From contig NZ_JAMZEB010000002.1 of the NCBI RefSeq assembly GCF_024172165.1, forward strand, positions 1,943,501 to 2,007,500: DNA of 64,000 bases. The letters run 5' to 3'. The notes beneath the pieces were generated by a model, which was not told the DNA's origin, made no database searches, and saw only the letters and a program-made list of their open reading frames with translations. The DNA comes from Nonomuraea thailandensis (GTDB lineage Bacteria > Actinomycetota > Actinomycetes > Streptosporangiales > Streptosporangiaceae). Shown one piece after another: positions 21,860 to 29,590 of the stretch (the stretch's first letter is position 1; each line of letters opens with the position of its first letter). A program made the translations under genes and the position numbers.

Positions 21860-22474
21860 GTGACGACGAGCACCAGAGACCGCGGTGAGGATCAGGCCGA
21901 CCCGAGGGTGCGTCGCACCAAGGCGGCCCTGCGGGCCACCCTGATCGAGCTCGTCCAGCACCGGGACCTGTCGAGGATCAGCGTGGCCGACGTCGCCGAG
22001 CGGGCCGGGATCAGCCGCTCCACCTTCTACGACCACTACCGCGACGTGCACGAGCTGGCCGCGGCCGCCTGCACCGCCATGATCGACGAGCTCATCGACG
22101 CCATCCCCGGCCGCGACGGGACGGGCTCGGCCGGGGCGTCGCCCGACACGCTGCTGACCTTCTTCGCGCACCTCGCCGAGCACGCCGGCCTCTACCGCAG
22201 CGTGCTCGGCCCGCAGGGCAGCGCCCGCGTCATGGACCACCTCCGCCACCGCGCCACCGCGACCGTCTACGCCAACCGCACCGGCGCCGGCCTCCCCGAC
22301 CGCGCCGCGGACATCCCCCACGACGTCCCGGCCGCCTTCACGGCGGGCGCCCTGCTCAGCGTCGCCACCGACTGGCTCCGGCGCGGCTGCCCCTGCCCGC
22401 CCGCCGAGATGGCCGCCCTGACCCGCCCGCTGCTCGTGGCGCTCTACCGCGAGGAGCCCGGCCTGCCCGCCTGA
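21860..22474 (+). CDS. TetR family transcriptional regulator
   Basis: 204 residues. Residues 15-65 form the helix-turn-helix domain, with ISVADVAERAGISRSTFYDHYRDVHELA as the signature segment. The rest is helical and resembles TetR_C domains of the FadR/AcrR type. GTG 21860 is used; the ATG at 21856 is out of frame and closes after ten codons. No Shine-Dalgarno is present, but a -10 element lies 7 bases upstream, so translation from a leaderless mRNA is likely. It is divergent from the P450 across 89 bases that contain a perfect 11-base palindrome, so it probably represses both. The inducer is unknown. Confidence 0.92.
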   Translation: MTTSTRDRGEDQADPRVRRTKAALRATLIELVQHRDLSRISVADVAERAGISRSTFYDHYRDVHELAAAACTAMIDELIDAIPGRDGTGSAGASPDTLLTFFAHLAEHAGLYRSVLGPQGSARVMDHLRHRATATVYANRTGAGLPDRAADIPHDVPAAFTAGALLSVATDWLRRGCPCPPAEMAALTRPLLVALYREEPGLPA

Positions 22475-22496
22475 CCTCCGCGCGGGCAGGGACGGC

Positions 22497-22961
22497 CTAC
22501 AGCGTGAACCAGCTCGTCGTCACGTCCAGCCCCGTGTGGGTGCGGCAGTGCAGGCGGAACGGGCCGTCCGGCTTGCCGCGGATGACGAACACCCCCATGT
22601 CGTCGATCTCCAGCGGCCCCCCGTTCCCCGACCCGCCCTGCACGCGGATCTCTCCCGCCTGCGGCGGCACCACCTGGCCGAGCAGGGCGCCCTCGGTGAT
22701 CTCCAGCTCGATGGTGAGCTGGTGGGCGGCGAACGTGAGCGCGCGCAGGACGGCGGAGTCCGCGCGCAGCGCCGCCGCCTCCTCCTCGCGGTGCATGGCC
22801 GAGTCGTAGGTCAGCTCGGCCAGCTCCACGTCGAGATCGAGGTCACGCCAGGCGAACGCCGACTTCCCCGCCTCGACGAAATCGCGTGGGACGGCTTCGG
22901 CGGCCCTGATGGCCGCGCGGAGCCGGGAAACAAGCTCGTGGTCGTCCCACGCCTCAGACAT
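22497..22961 (-). CDS. Small two-part protein of unknown function, coupled to the ECF sigma gene
   Basis: 154 residues, no signal peptide or membrane helix. Residues 1-60 look helical, with AAIRAAEAVPRDFVEAGKS, then FAWRDLDLDVELAELTYDS, a stretch I associate with widespread uncharacterised actinobacterial proteins beside ECF sigma and CHAT genes. Residues about 75-154 look like a beta sandwich (TIELEITEGALLGQVVPPQA, FRLHCRTHTGLDVTTSWF). ATG 22961 lies inside the last codons of the sigma gene (8-base overlap), so the two are made together. No anti-sigma zinc motif (HxxxCxxC) is present. A role as sigma-binding partner, sensor or protease substrate is possible but not shown. Confidence 0.85.
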   Translation of the reverse strand: MSEAWDDHELVSRLRAAIRAAEAVPRDFVEAGKSAFAWRDLDLDVELAELTYDSAMHREEEAAALRADSAVLRALTFAAHQLTIELEITEGALLGQVVPPQAGEIRVQGGSGNGGPLEIDDMGVFVIRGKPDGPFRLHCRTHTGLDVTTSWFTL

Positions 22962-23583
22962 GGCTATCACCTTCCCGCACATCCATGTCGGCCCCCATCA
23001 GGGCGGACAGCGCCGCGTTGGCGCGCAACCTCGCCAGGCAGCGCGACCGGGTGGGGCCGATGCTGCCCACGGCCATGCCGAGCCGCGCGGAGATCTCCGC
23101 ATAGGGGATCTCCAGCATGAGCAGCGCCAGCAGCCGCTGGCAGCCGGGCGGCAGCTCGGCGAAGGCCGCGCGCAGCACGGCGTTGCGCTCGGCCTCCTCC
23201 ACCGCCCGCGTGATGTCGTCGCCCTGGTCGTCCGCGGTGGTGGCGGTGTCGAGCGGGTACTCGGCGGTGTCCTGCCTGCGCCTGGCCCTGCGTACGCGGA
23301 CGCACTCGCGTTTCGTCGTGGTGGCCAGCCAGGAGCCCAGCCGCTCCGGGTCCCGCAACCGCGACAGGTGTTCCACGGCCCGCATCCACACGTGCTGGGC
23401 GACGTCGTCGATGTCCCGCCGGTCCAGGCCGTACGCCTTGCAGATCGACCAGAGCATGGGCGCGTACCGCTCGACGAGCCGGTCCCACGCCCGCTGGTCA
23501 CCCGAGCGGGCGCGGACGACCAGGGCGTCCACCGCGAAATCCTCCGGCATGGGCAGGTCCTTCGCAGACGCCTCCGCCGTCAC
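22954..23583 (-). CDS. ECF-type RNA polymerase sigma factor
   Basis: 209 residues with sigma-2 (about 25-95: AWDRLVERYAPMLWSICKAYGLDRRDIDDVAQHVWMRA pattern) and sigma-4 (about 135-190: LPPGCQRLLALLMLEIPYAEISARLGMAVGSIGPTRSRCL pattern). SIGPTRSRCLARLR is typical of the sigma-4 recognition helix in actinobacterial ECF groups linked to signalling proteases. GTG 23583 overlaps the S8 peptidase stop (GTGA), and the 3' end overlaps the small protein, so three genes form one coupled operon. No classic anti-sigma factor is present. It may activate its own operon and the divergent CHAT gene, but I could not identify a matching promoter pair. Confidence 0.93.
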   Translation of the reverse strand: MTAEASAKDLPMPEDFAVDALVVRARSGDQRAWDRLVERYAPMLWSICKAYGLDRRDIDDVAQHVWMRAVEHLSRLRDPERLGSWLATTTKRECVRVRRARRRQDTAEYPLDTATTADDQGDDITRAVEEAERNAVLRAAFAELPPGCQRLLALLMLEIPYAEISARLGMAVGSIGPTRSRCLARLRANAALSALMGADMDVREGDSHV

Positions 23584-24908
23584 TTCATGAACCGCACGAT
23601 GTCGATGCCGGCGGGTGCGGCGGAGTCGAACGTTGTCGGGGCCCTATCAGGGTCCTCCCAGAACAGCTCGTCCGCCAGCTCCCGGACGGACACTCCCTGT
23701 TCGTAGGCCTTCTGGGCGATGGCGCCGCCGGCGTACGCGGCCGCGAACGAGGTGCCGCTCCACGTGGCGTGCCCCGGGGCGGGGAAGTCGGCCCACCGGT
23801 CCGTCACCTTGACCACCCCCGCCACCACGTCGAGGTCGGCCATCCACACCCTGCCGGGCAGGAACAGCCCGGGCAGGTGCATGCCGGGCGCGGTGCAGTC
23901 GGTCCAGGGCGCCTCCTCCAGTGTCGGGGAGAAGTACGCCGCCGCGTCGCCCGCCTCGTTCCGGGCGCCGACCGCGATCACCGTGGAGCTGGCGGCCGGC
24001 CAGATCGGCGTGTTCGGGGGCAGCTCGGAGAACTGGGTGCCCTCGGGCGCCGCGGCCCTGTTCTGGCCGTTGTTGCCCAGGGCGGCGACCTTGACGATGC
24101 CGCTCGTGCGCTCGCAGGCGCGGGCCAGGACCAGCGGCTCCCGTCCGTCGGCCGTGGCGCCGCCCAGCGCGATGATCATCATGTCCAGGTCGTCGTCCAG
24201 CGTGCCGACCATCGTGGTGGCCAGCTCCCAGGAGCCCGTGGTCAGCGTCTTGGCGTCCAGCACGGGATAGATGACGAACTCGGCGTCCGGCGCCTGCCGC
24301 GCCGCCACCGAGGCGACGAAGAGGGCGTGCCCGCTGAAGGACACCTGCTGCTCCTGCTCCGGGAGCAGCGCGTCGGGGGTCCCGAGCAGGTACCGCCCGG
24401 CGAGCTGCGGGTGCGGATGGAGCGGAGTGTCGAGGATGCCGATGCGGGGCCGCCGCCGGGTGCTCTCCGACGGCGGGCGCAGCTCGAACGCGGGGATGGG
24501 CTGCGGATCGCCGGCGCTGCCCCCGCTGTACGGCGAGCCCTCGATGTTCTCGTAGACCCGGACCTTCGCCACCACCGGCTGGTAGCCCCGGTGCCCGGCG
24601 GCCGACGCCTCACGGAGATGGAACAGCAGCAGGTCCAGGGGAGCGGGCGTCTCGCCCTCCATGTACGTGCCCGCGGCCGCCGCCCTGACCCGCGCCACGA
24701 GACCGGGATCGAGCGACTCGACGCCCGTGGCGAGCCCGCCCAGCCTGTACCGGTGCAGGCCGAGCCGCGTGCTGGTGGCGAGGGGCGTCATCGTGATCCG
24801 GAGCGCGTCGAGCCTCTGACGCACCTGTCGCAGGTCCTTCGGGTCGAGCACGATCTCGTCGCTGCGGAACGCCTCGATCCGGCGCCTGACCACGTTGTAG
24901 TCGGCCAT
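23580..24908 (-). CDS. Subtilisin-like serine peptidase (S8), cytosolic
   Basis: 442 residues. The catalytic triad is visible: Asp160 in IGILDTPLHPH, His194 in SGHALFVASV, and Ser387 in WSGTSFAAAYAGG. The oxyanion Asn lies in ALGNNGQ (279-280). The first 150 residues are not a propeptide of the secreted type and there is no signal sequence, so the enzyme should act in the cytoplasm. The N-terminal helical region (residues 5-40) may bind a partner. ATG 24908 has AAGGAGA about 6 bases upstream; the frame stays open for 437 more codons against the CHAT gene, which is a shadow. It heads the S8-sigma-small protein operon and is divergent from the CHAT protease. Confidence 0.93.
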   Translation of the reverse strand: MADYNVVRRRIEAFRSDEIVLDPKDLRQVRQRLDALRITMTPLATSTRLGLHRYRLGGLATGVESLDPGLVARVRAAAAGTYMEGETPAPLDLLLFHLREASAAGHRGYQPVVAKVRVYENIEGSPYSGGSAGDPQPIPAFELRPPSESTRRRPRIGILDTPLHPHPQLAGRYLLGTPDALLPEQEQQVSFSGHALFVASVAARQAPDAEFVIYPVLDAKTLTTGSWELATTMVGTLDDDLDMMIIALGGATADGREPLVLARACERTSGIVKVAALGNNGQNRAAAPEGTQFSELPPNTPIWPAASSTVIAVGARNEAGDAAAYFSPTLEEAPWTDCTAPGMHLPGLFLPGRVWMADLDVVAGVVKVTDRWADFPAPGHATWSGTSFAAAYAGGAIAQKAYEQGVSVRELADELFWEDPDRAPTTFDSAAPAGIDIVRFMK

Positions 24909-25013
24909 CGCTGTCTCCTTGGGGTGTGGTGATAGCGCGCGCCGAAAAACAGAGAGCAGTTGTCGCCGGGTTGATACATCACACGGGGCCGATTTCGCGG
25001 CACACTCCCGTGA
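24909..25013. promoter_or_regulatory. Shared intergenic promoter region between S8 operon and CHAT gene
   Basis: These 105 bases must hold both divergent promoters. They are relatively AT-rich (a GAAAAACAG stretch near 24943 and GTTGATACATCAC near 24970), unlike the surroundings. I see no unambiguous ECF -35/-10 pair on either strand. Confidence 0.4.
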
Positions 25014-27761
25014 GTGAGTCAGAGCCCTTCCGATCCGGGCGCGGAGCTGCTGCGGCTCGCCGAGTCCGACCCTGCCCGCCTGATGGTCGTGGCCGCCGGC
25101 GCGGCGCGGCGCGCGCGGGACGAAGGCGACCTCGCGCTCGCCTCCGTGGCGGCGCGCGCCCTGGGCATCGCGGCGCTGCACGTGACGGATCTGCACGTCG
25201 CCGCCCGGCACCTGCGTGAGTCCATCCGGCTCGCCCAGCGGGCCGGGTCGCCGGAGCTGGCCGCGGAGGCGCGGTTGCGCCTGTCCTTCGTCTGGTGCGT
25301 ACGCGGGCGCATGGAGCAGGCGCTGGACGAGGTGGACCGGGCGCTGCGCGACCTGCGCGGCGCGGGCAGGGCCAGGGCGGAGGCCCAGCGGGCCGTGATC
25401 TACAACCATCTGCGCAGGCCCGACGAGGCGCTGGCCGCCTACCGCCTCGCGGTGCCCGCGCTGCTCCAGGCCGGGGACCACCTGTGGTTGCAGCGGGTGC
25501 TGTCGAACCGCGGGATCGTGCACGGCTTCCGCAACGAGTTCGGCGCGGCGGAGCACGACCTGCACGAGGCGGAGCGGCTGTGCCGCCGGCTGGGCCTGGA
25601 CCTGTCCCTGGCCATCGCCTGGCAGAACCTCGGCTGGCTCAGCGCCCTGCGCGGCGAGGTGCCGGCCGCGCTGCGCTACCTCGACATGGCCGAGCAGCGC
25701 TTCCGCGGGCTCGACACGCACCAGCTCTGCTGGACGCTGGCCGACAGGACCGAGCTGCTGCTGTCGGCCGGGCTCATCGCGGAGGCCAGGGAGGCGGCCG
25801 AGGAGACGCTGGCCGAGTTCGGGCGGCGCAAGCGCACGGTGGGCGTGCCCGAGGCCCGGCTGCTGCTCGCGCGCACGGCCTACCTCGAAGGCGACCACGA
25901 GCAGGCGGTCCGCGAGGCCCGCCGCGCGGCGCTCGGCTTCGGCCGGCAGCACCGGCCGGAGTGGGCGGTGGCGGCCAGGTTCGTGGCGCTGAGGTCGTCG
26001 GCCGCGGCGGGCACTCCCCGGGTGAGCGTGGAGCGGGTGGAGCGGTGCGCCGCCGAGCTGGCCGCGGCCCGCCTGCTCTCCTCCGAGGTGGAGGCCCGCA
26101 TGCTGGCCGCGAGCCTGGCGATGGAGCGCGGCTGGGACGAGCGGGCCCAGCGGCAGCTCGAGCTCGCGGCGCGGCGGCGGCTGCGGGGGCCCGCCATCCA
26201 GCGCGTGCCCGCCTGGCACGCCGAGGCGCTGGTACGGCTCGCGCGGGGCAACCGGCGCGGCGCCAGGAGCGCGCTGCGCACCGCGTTACGCGTGCACGAC
26301 GAGCACCGGGCCACGCTGGGGGCGACCGATCTGCGGGCGCACGCGTCCGGGTTCCGGGTCGAGGCGGCCGAGCTGGGCCTGCGGATGGCGCTGAGCGACG
26401 GCCGGCCGGAGGAGGTGCTGGCCTGGGCGGAGCAGGGCCGGGCCAGGCACCTGCTGATGAAGCCGGCCCGGCCGCCGAACGACCCGCGGCTGGCCGGGGC
26501 GCTGGCCGAGCTCCGGATCGTGGTCGCCGACATCGCCAGGCGGCGCGGCGCCGGTGAGGACTTCGCCGCCCTGACCGAGCGGCAGGTGAAGCTGGAGCGG
26601 GAGATCCGCGACTACTGCCGCCACCACGCCGAAGGGGCCGCGCTGGCCGCGCCGGTGCCGCACCGCGAGCTGGGGCGGGCGCTGGGGGAGCGGGCGCTCG
26701 TCGAGTTCGTGCACGTCGACGAGGTGGTGCACGCCATCACGGTGGTGGACGGCCGGGTCCGGCTGCGGGAGCTCGGGCCGCTGGGGCCGATCCGCGCGCT
26801 CGTCGAACGCGTGCCGTTCGCCCTGCGCCGGATGGCCAGGCGGCAGTCGCTCCCAGGTAGCCAGGACGCCGCGGAGCTGCTGCTGCGTGCCAGCGCGGAG
26901 CGGCTCGACGCGCTGCTGATGCGGCCCCTCGCCGCCGACGTGGGGGACCGGCCGCTGGTGCTGGTGCCGAGCGGTCCCGTCCAGGCGCTGCCGTGGTCGG
27001 TGCTGCCGTCGTGCGCGGGCCGCCCCCTGTGCCTGTCACCCTCGGCGACCCTGTGGCACGCCGGAAACCAGGCGGGCGGGACCCCGCGGCTCGCCGGGGA
27101 ACAGGCAGGTGAGGCGCCGAGGCCGGGTGGAGACCACGCAGGTGAGATGCCGAGGCCGGCTGGAGGGCAGGCGGGCGCCGGGGTGCGGGGGCCGGGGCGG
27201 GTGCTGGCGGCGGCCGGGCCCGGGCTGCCCGGCGCCCGTGCGGAGGCCGAGGGGGTCGCCTCCATCCACTCCGTGCCCGCCCTGGTCGACGCGGCCGCCG
27301 GCACGGAGGCGGTGCTGGCCGCGCTGGACGGCGCCAGGCTGGCGCACATCGCCGCGCATGGCCACGTCCACCCCACCAACCCCCTGTTCTCCTCCCTCCG
27401 CCTGGCCGACGGCCCGCTCACCGTCTACGACGTGGAACGCCTGCGCCACCCGCCGGAGATCGTGATCCTGGCGGCCTGCGACAGCGGCCGCTTCGTCGTC
27501 CGCCCCGGGGACGAGCTGCTCGGGCTCAGCGCCACGTTCCTGGCCCTGGGCACCCGCACCATCGTGGCCCCCGTCCTGTCGATCCTGGATCTCGAGAGCA
27601 CCACCCTCATGATCGCCCTGCACAAGCTGCTGGCCGCCGGTCACTCCACGGCCGCCGCGCTCGCGCAGGCGCAGCAGCAGGTGGCGGGGGAGGACCTGGC
27701 GGCCTACGCCGTGGCGGCCGGGTTCGTCTGCATGGGGGCGGACACGACCCTGCCGTCCTGA
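25014..27761 (+). CDS. TPR-CHAT caspase-like protease
   Basis: 915 residues. The N-terminal two thirds (about 20-560) are helical TPR-like repeats, for example AARALGIAALHVTDLHVAARHL, AVPALLQAGDHLWLQRVLSNRG and AEETLAEFG. The C-terminal CHAT domain (about 590-915) has the caspase-type dyad His782 in HIAAHGHVH and Cys822 in LAACDSG. Between the two halves of CHAT lies a Gly/Pro-rich repeat (about 683-723: AGEQAGEAPRPGG-like). No signal peptide or membrane helix is present. TPR-CHAT proteins act as activated proteases in bacterial immunity and cell-death systems. Here it stands opposite an S8 peptidase and an ECF sigma factor, so a cytosolic protease cascade is plausible. GTG 25014 begins the first helix; no strong Shine-Dalgarno precedes it. 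Confidence 0.93.
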   Translation: MSQSPSDPGAELLRLAESDPARLMVVAAGAARRARDEGDLALASVAARALGIAALHVTDLHVAARHLRESIRLAQRAGSPELAAEARLRLSFVWCVRGRMEQALDEVDRALRDLRGAGRARAEAQRAVIYNHLRRPDEALAAYRLAVPALLQAGDHLWLQRVLSNRGIVHGFRNEFGAAEHDLHEAERLCRRLGLDLSLAIAWQNLGWLSALRGEVPAALRYLDMAEQRFRGLDTHQLCWTLADRTELLLSAGLIAEAREAAEETLAEFGRRKRTVGVPEARLLLARTAYLEGDHEQAVREARRAALGFGRQHRPEWAVAARFVALRSSAAAGTPRVSVERVERCAAELAAARLLSSEVEARMLAASLAMERGWDERAQRQLELAARRRLRGPAIQRVPAWHAEALVRLARGNRRGARSALRTALRVHDEHRATLGATDLRAHASGFRVEAAELGLRMALSDGRPEEVLAWAEQGRARHLLMKPARPPNDPRLAGALAELRIVVADIARRRGAGEDFAALTERQVKLEREIRDYCRHHAEGAALAAPVPHRELGRALGERALVEFVHVDEVVHAITVVDGRVRLRELGPLGPIRALVERVPFALRRMARRQSLPGSQDAAELLLRASAERLDALLMRPLAADVGDRPLVLVPSGPVQALPWSVLPSCAGRPLCLSPSATLWHAGNQAGGTPRLAGEQAGEAPRPGGDHAGEMPRPAGGQAGAGVRGPGRVLAAAGPGLPGARAEAEGVASIHSVPALVDAAAGTEAVLAALDGARLAHIAAHGHVHPTNPLFSSLRLADGPLTVYDVERLRHPPEIVILAACDSGRFVVRPGDELLGLSATFLALGTRTIVAPVLSILDLESTTLMIALHKLLAAGHSTAAALAQAQQQVAGEDLAAYAVAAGFVCMGADTTLPS

Positions 27762-27844
27762 CCGCCGGTATCAAGGTGGCACCCGTTCGCTCTGGTGCGG
27801 GTTAGGCGCTCGCGACCGCGACCTTCAGAAGGAGCCGACCGCAC

Positions 27845-29500
27845 ATGAACCGTCACCAGCGCACCGAGTACTACCTCACCGACGAGGGCATCTACCAGCC
27901 GGACGCGGGGGCAGGCCGCCGGCGGCCCTCGACGTGGGAGGAGCTGCGGCACTTCCGCTTCTCCCGTCTCGTGCCCCAGGACGGCGCCCCTCCGGCCGGC
28001 GGCACCGTGGACACGTCGCTGGCCGGGCGGATCGCCGCGGCCATGGTCCCGGCCGGCGAGACCGGGCAGCCGGACTCCGAGATCCCCGCCGGCTACACCT
28101 ACCTCGGCCAGTTCGTCGACCACGACCTCACCATGGACCGGACCGACAGGCTCCTCGGTGAGCAGGTCACCGTCGAGCAGCTCATGCAGGGCCGCTCGCC
28201 GGCTCTCGACCTGGACTCCCTGTACGGCTTCGGCCCCGGCCACCCCGACAGCGTCAGGTGCTACGAGCCGGACGGCATGCGGCTGCGCACCGGCCCCACC
28301 GCCGGCGTGGGCGACCTGCGGGACTTCGACGGGTTCGACCTGGCGAGGATGCAGGGCAGCGACGAGGCGCTGATCCCGGACCCGCGCAACGACGAGAACC
28401 TCGCGGTGGCGCAGATCCACCTGGCCTTCATCCGCTTCCACAACCGGATCGTGGACGACCTGGTCCGGCGGGGCACCTCCAGCGCGCTGCTGTTCGACAA
28501 GGCGCGGGAGAAGGTCGTCCTGCACTACCAGTGGGTGCTGCGCCACGACTACCTGCCGAGGATCGTGGACCCCGCCATCGTCGACGAGGTCTTCACCCGC
28601 GGCCGCCAGATCTTCGAGGTCCCGGTCGACCCGTACCACGACGCGTACGGCAACGGCGGCGCGAACGGCAACCGGTACGCCACCGTGGTGCCGGGACGGC
28701 TGCCCACGATGCCGATCGAGTTCTCGATCGCGGCGTTCCGGCTCGGGCACAGCATGGTGCGCGACACCTACGAGTGGAACAGCGTCTTCAACTCGGCCGG
28801 GATCCCGGCGACCCTGGAGCTGCTCTTCACGTTCTCCGGCACCGGCGGCGACCTGAACGGCGACAACCGGCTGCCGTCCAACTGGATCCCGGACTGGCGG
28901 CGGCTGTTCGACCTGGCCGGGGACGGCGAAGCCGGGCCCGCGTTCGCGCCCCCGGCGAGCGGCCTCAACCGCGCCAAGCGCATCGACACGCTGCTGGGCC
29001 ACTTCCTCGGCGAGCTCCCGCCCGGCACGTTCGGCGGCCGGCTCACGGACGGCATCCCGCCGGGCCTCCAGCGGAACCTGGCCTTCCGCAACCTGGTCAG
29101 AGCCGACATGGTGCGGCTCGCCAGCGGTCAGCAGGCGGCGCAGTTCATCCAGCAGTTCACCAAGCTCAGCCCGCTGAGCACCCGGGACATCCTCACCGGC
29201 GAAGGGGGCGCCGACCTCGGCGGGCTCAGCGACGGCGAGAAGAGCCGGATCGTCGACCACACGCCGCTGTGGTTCTACGTCCTGCGCGAGGCGGAGCTCA
29301 ACAACGGGGTGCTGACCGGCGTCGGCGGCCGGATCGTCGCCGAGGTCATGCACCGCGCCATGGAGGGCAGCCGGCACTCGATCGTCCGCCGGCCCGACTG
29401 GAAGCCGGACCTGCTCTCGCCGTCGGGCCGGTTCACCATGGCCCACCTCCTGCTGCACGCCTTCGACAACGACCCCGTCGAGGTGAACCGCGTGCAGTGA
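27845..29500 (+). CDS. Animal-type haem peroxidase
   Basis: 551 residues. The fold is that of the myeloperoxidase/peroxinectin family. The distal His93 lies in YLGQFVDHDLT and the proximal His302 in FRLGHSMVRDTYEW. NDENLAVAQIHLAFIRFHN and RHDYLPRIVD are further family signatures. There is no signal peptide, so it should be cytosolic, unlike animal homologues. AAGGAG lies 10 bases before ATG 27845. The gene follows the CHAT protease by 83 bases on the same strand and may be co-transcribed. Bacterial members oxidise halides or phenols with peroxide; its real substrate is unknown. The last codons carry a 14-base tandem duplication that includes the stop. Confidence 0.94.
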   Translation: MNRHQRTEYYLTDEGIYQPDAGAGRRRPSTWEELRHFRFSRLVPQDGAPPAGGTVDTSLAGRIAAAMVPAGETGQPDSEIPAGYTYLGQFVDHDLTMDRTDRLLGEQVTVEQLMQGRSPALDLDSLYGFGPGHPDSVRCYEPDGMRLRTGPTAGVGDLRDFDGFDLARMQGSDEALIPDPRNDENLAVAQIHLAFIRFHNRIVDDLVRRGTSSALLFDKAREKVVLHYQWVLRHDYLPRIVDPAIVDEVFTRGRQIFEVPVDPYHDAYGNGGANGNRYATVVPGRLPTMPIEFSIAAFRLGHSMVRDTYEWNSVFNSAGIPATLELLFTFSGTGGDLNGDNRLPSNWIPDWRRLFDLAGDGEAGPAFAPPASGLNRAKRIDTLLGHFLGELPPGTFGGRLTDGIPPGLQRNLAFRNLVRADMVRLASGQQAAQFIQQFTKLSPLSTRDILTGEGGADLGGLSDGEKSRIVDHTPLWFYVLREAELNNGVLTGVGGRIVAEVMHRAMEGSRHSIVRRPDWKPDLLSPSGRFTMAHLLLHAFDNDPVEVNRVQ

Positions 29501-29517
29501 ACCGCGTGCAGTGAACC
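29483..29517 (+). repeat. 14-bp tandem duplication across the peroxidase stop codon
   Basis: GTGAACCGCGTGCA occurs at 29483-29496 and again at 29497-29510, and its first 7 bases recur at 29511-29517. The stop codon TGA lies inside the repeated unit, so the protein end is unchanged. Confidence 0.9.
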
Positions 29518-29522
29518 GGAAA

Positions 29523-29548
29523 GGGGCGGGCGCCCAGGCGCCCGCCCC
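29523..29548. terminator. Bidirectional terminator between peroxidase and glycan operon
   Basis: A perfect 12-base stem (29523-29534 with 29537-29548) with a 2-base loop lies between the convergent peroxidase and beta-helix genes. It is GC-only with no T-tract. Confidence 0.8.
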
Positions 29549-29590
29549 TCGGCCGGTCACGCGCGGGCGCCCGCGCGCCCCCTCAGCCGG

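Noticed and set aside
24909..26219. Open frame continuing the S8 peptidase 437 codons upstream
   Set aside because: It is the antisense of the TPR region of the CHAT gene, and the peptidase has a good ribosome site at ATG 24908.
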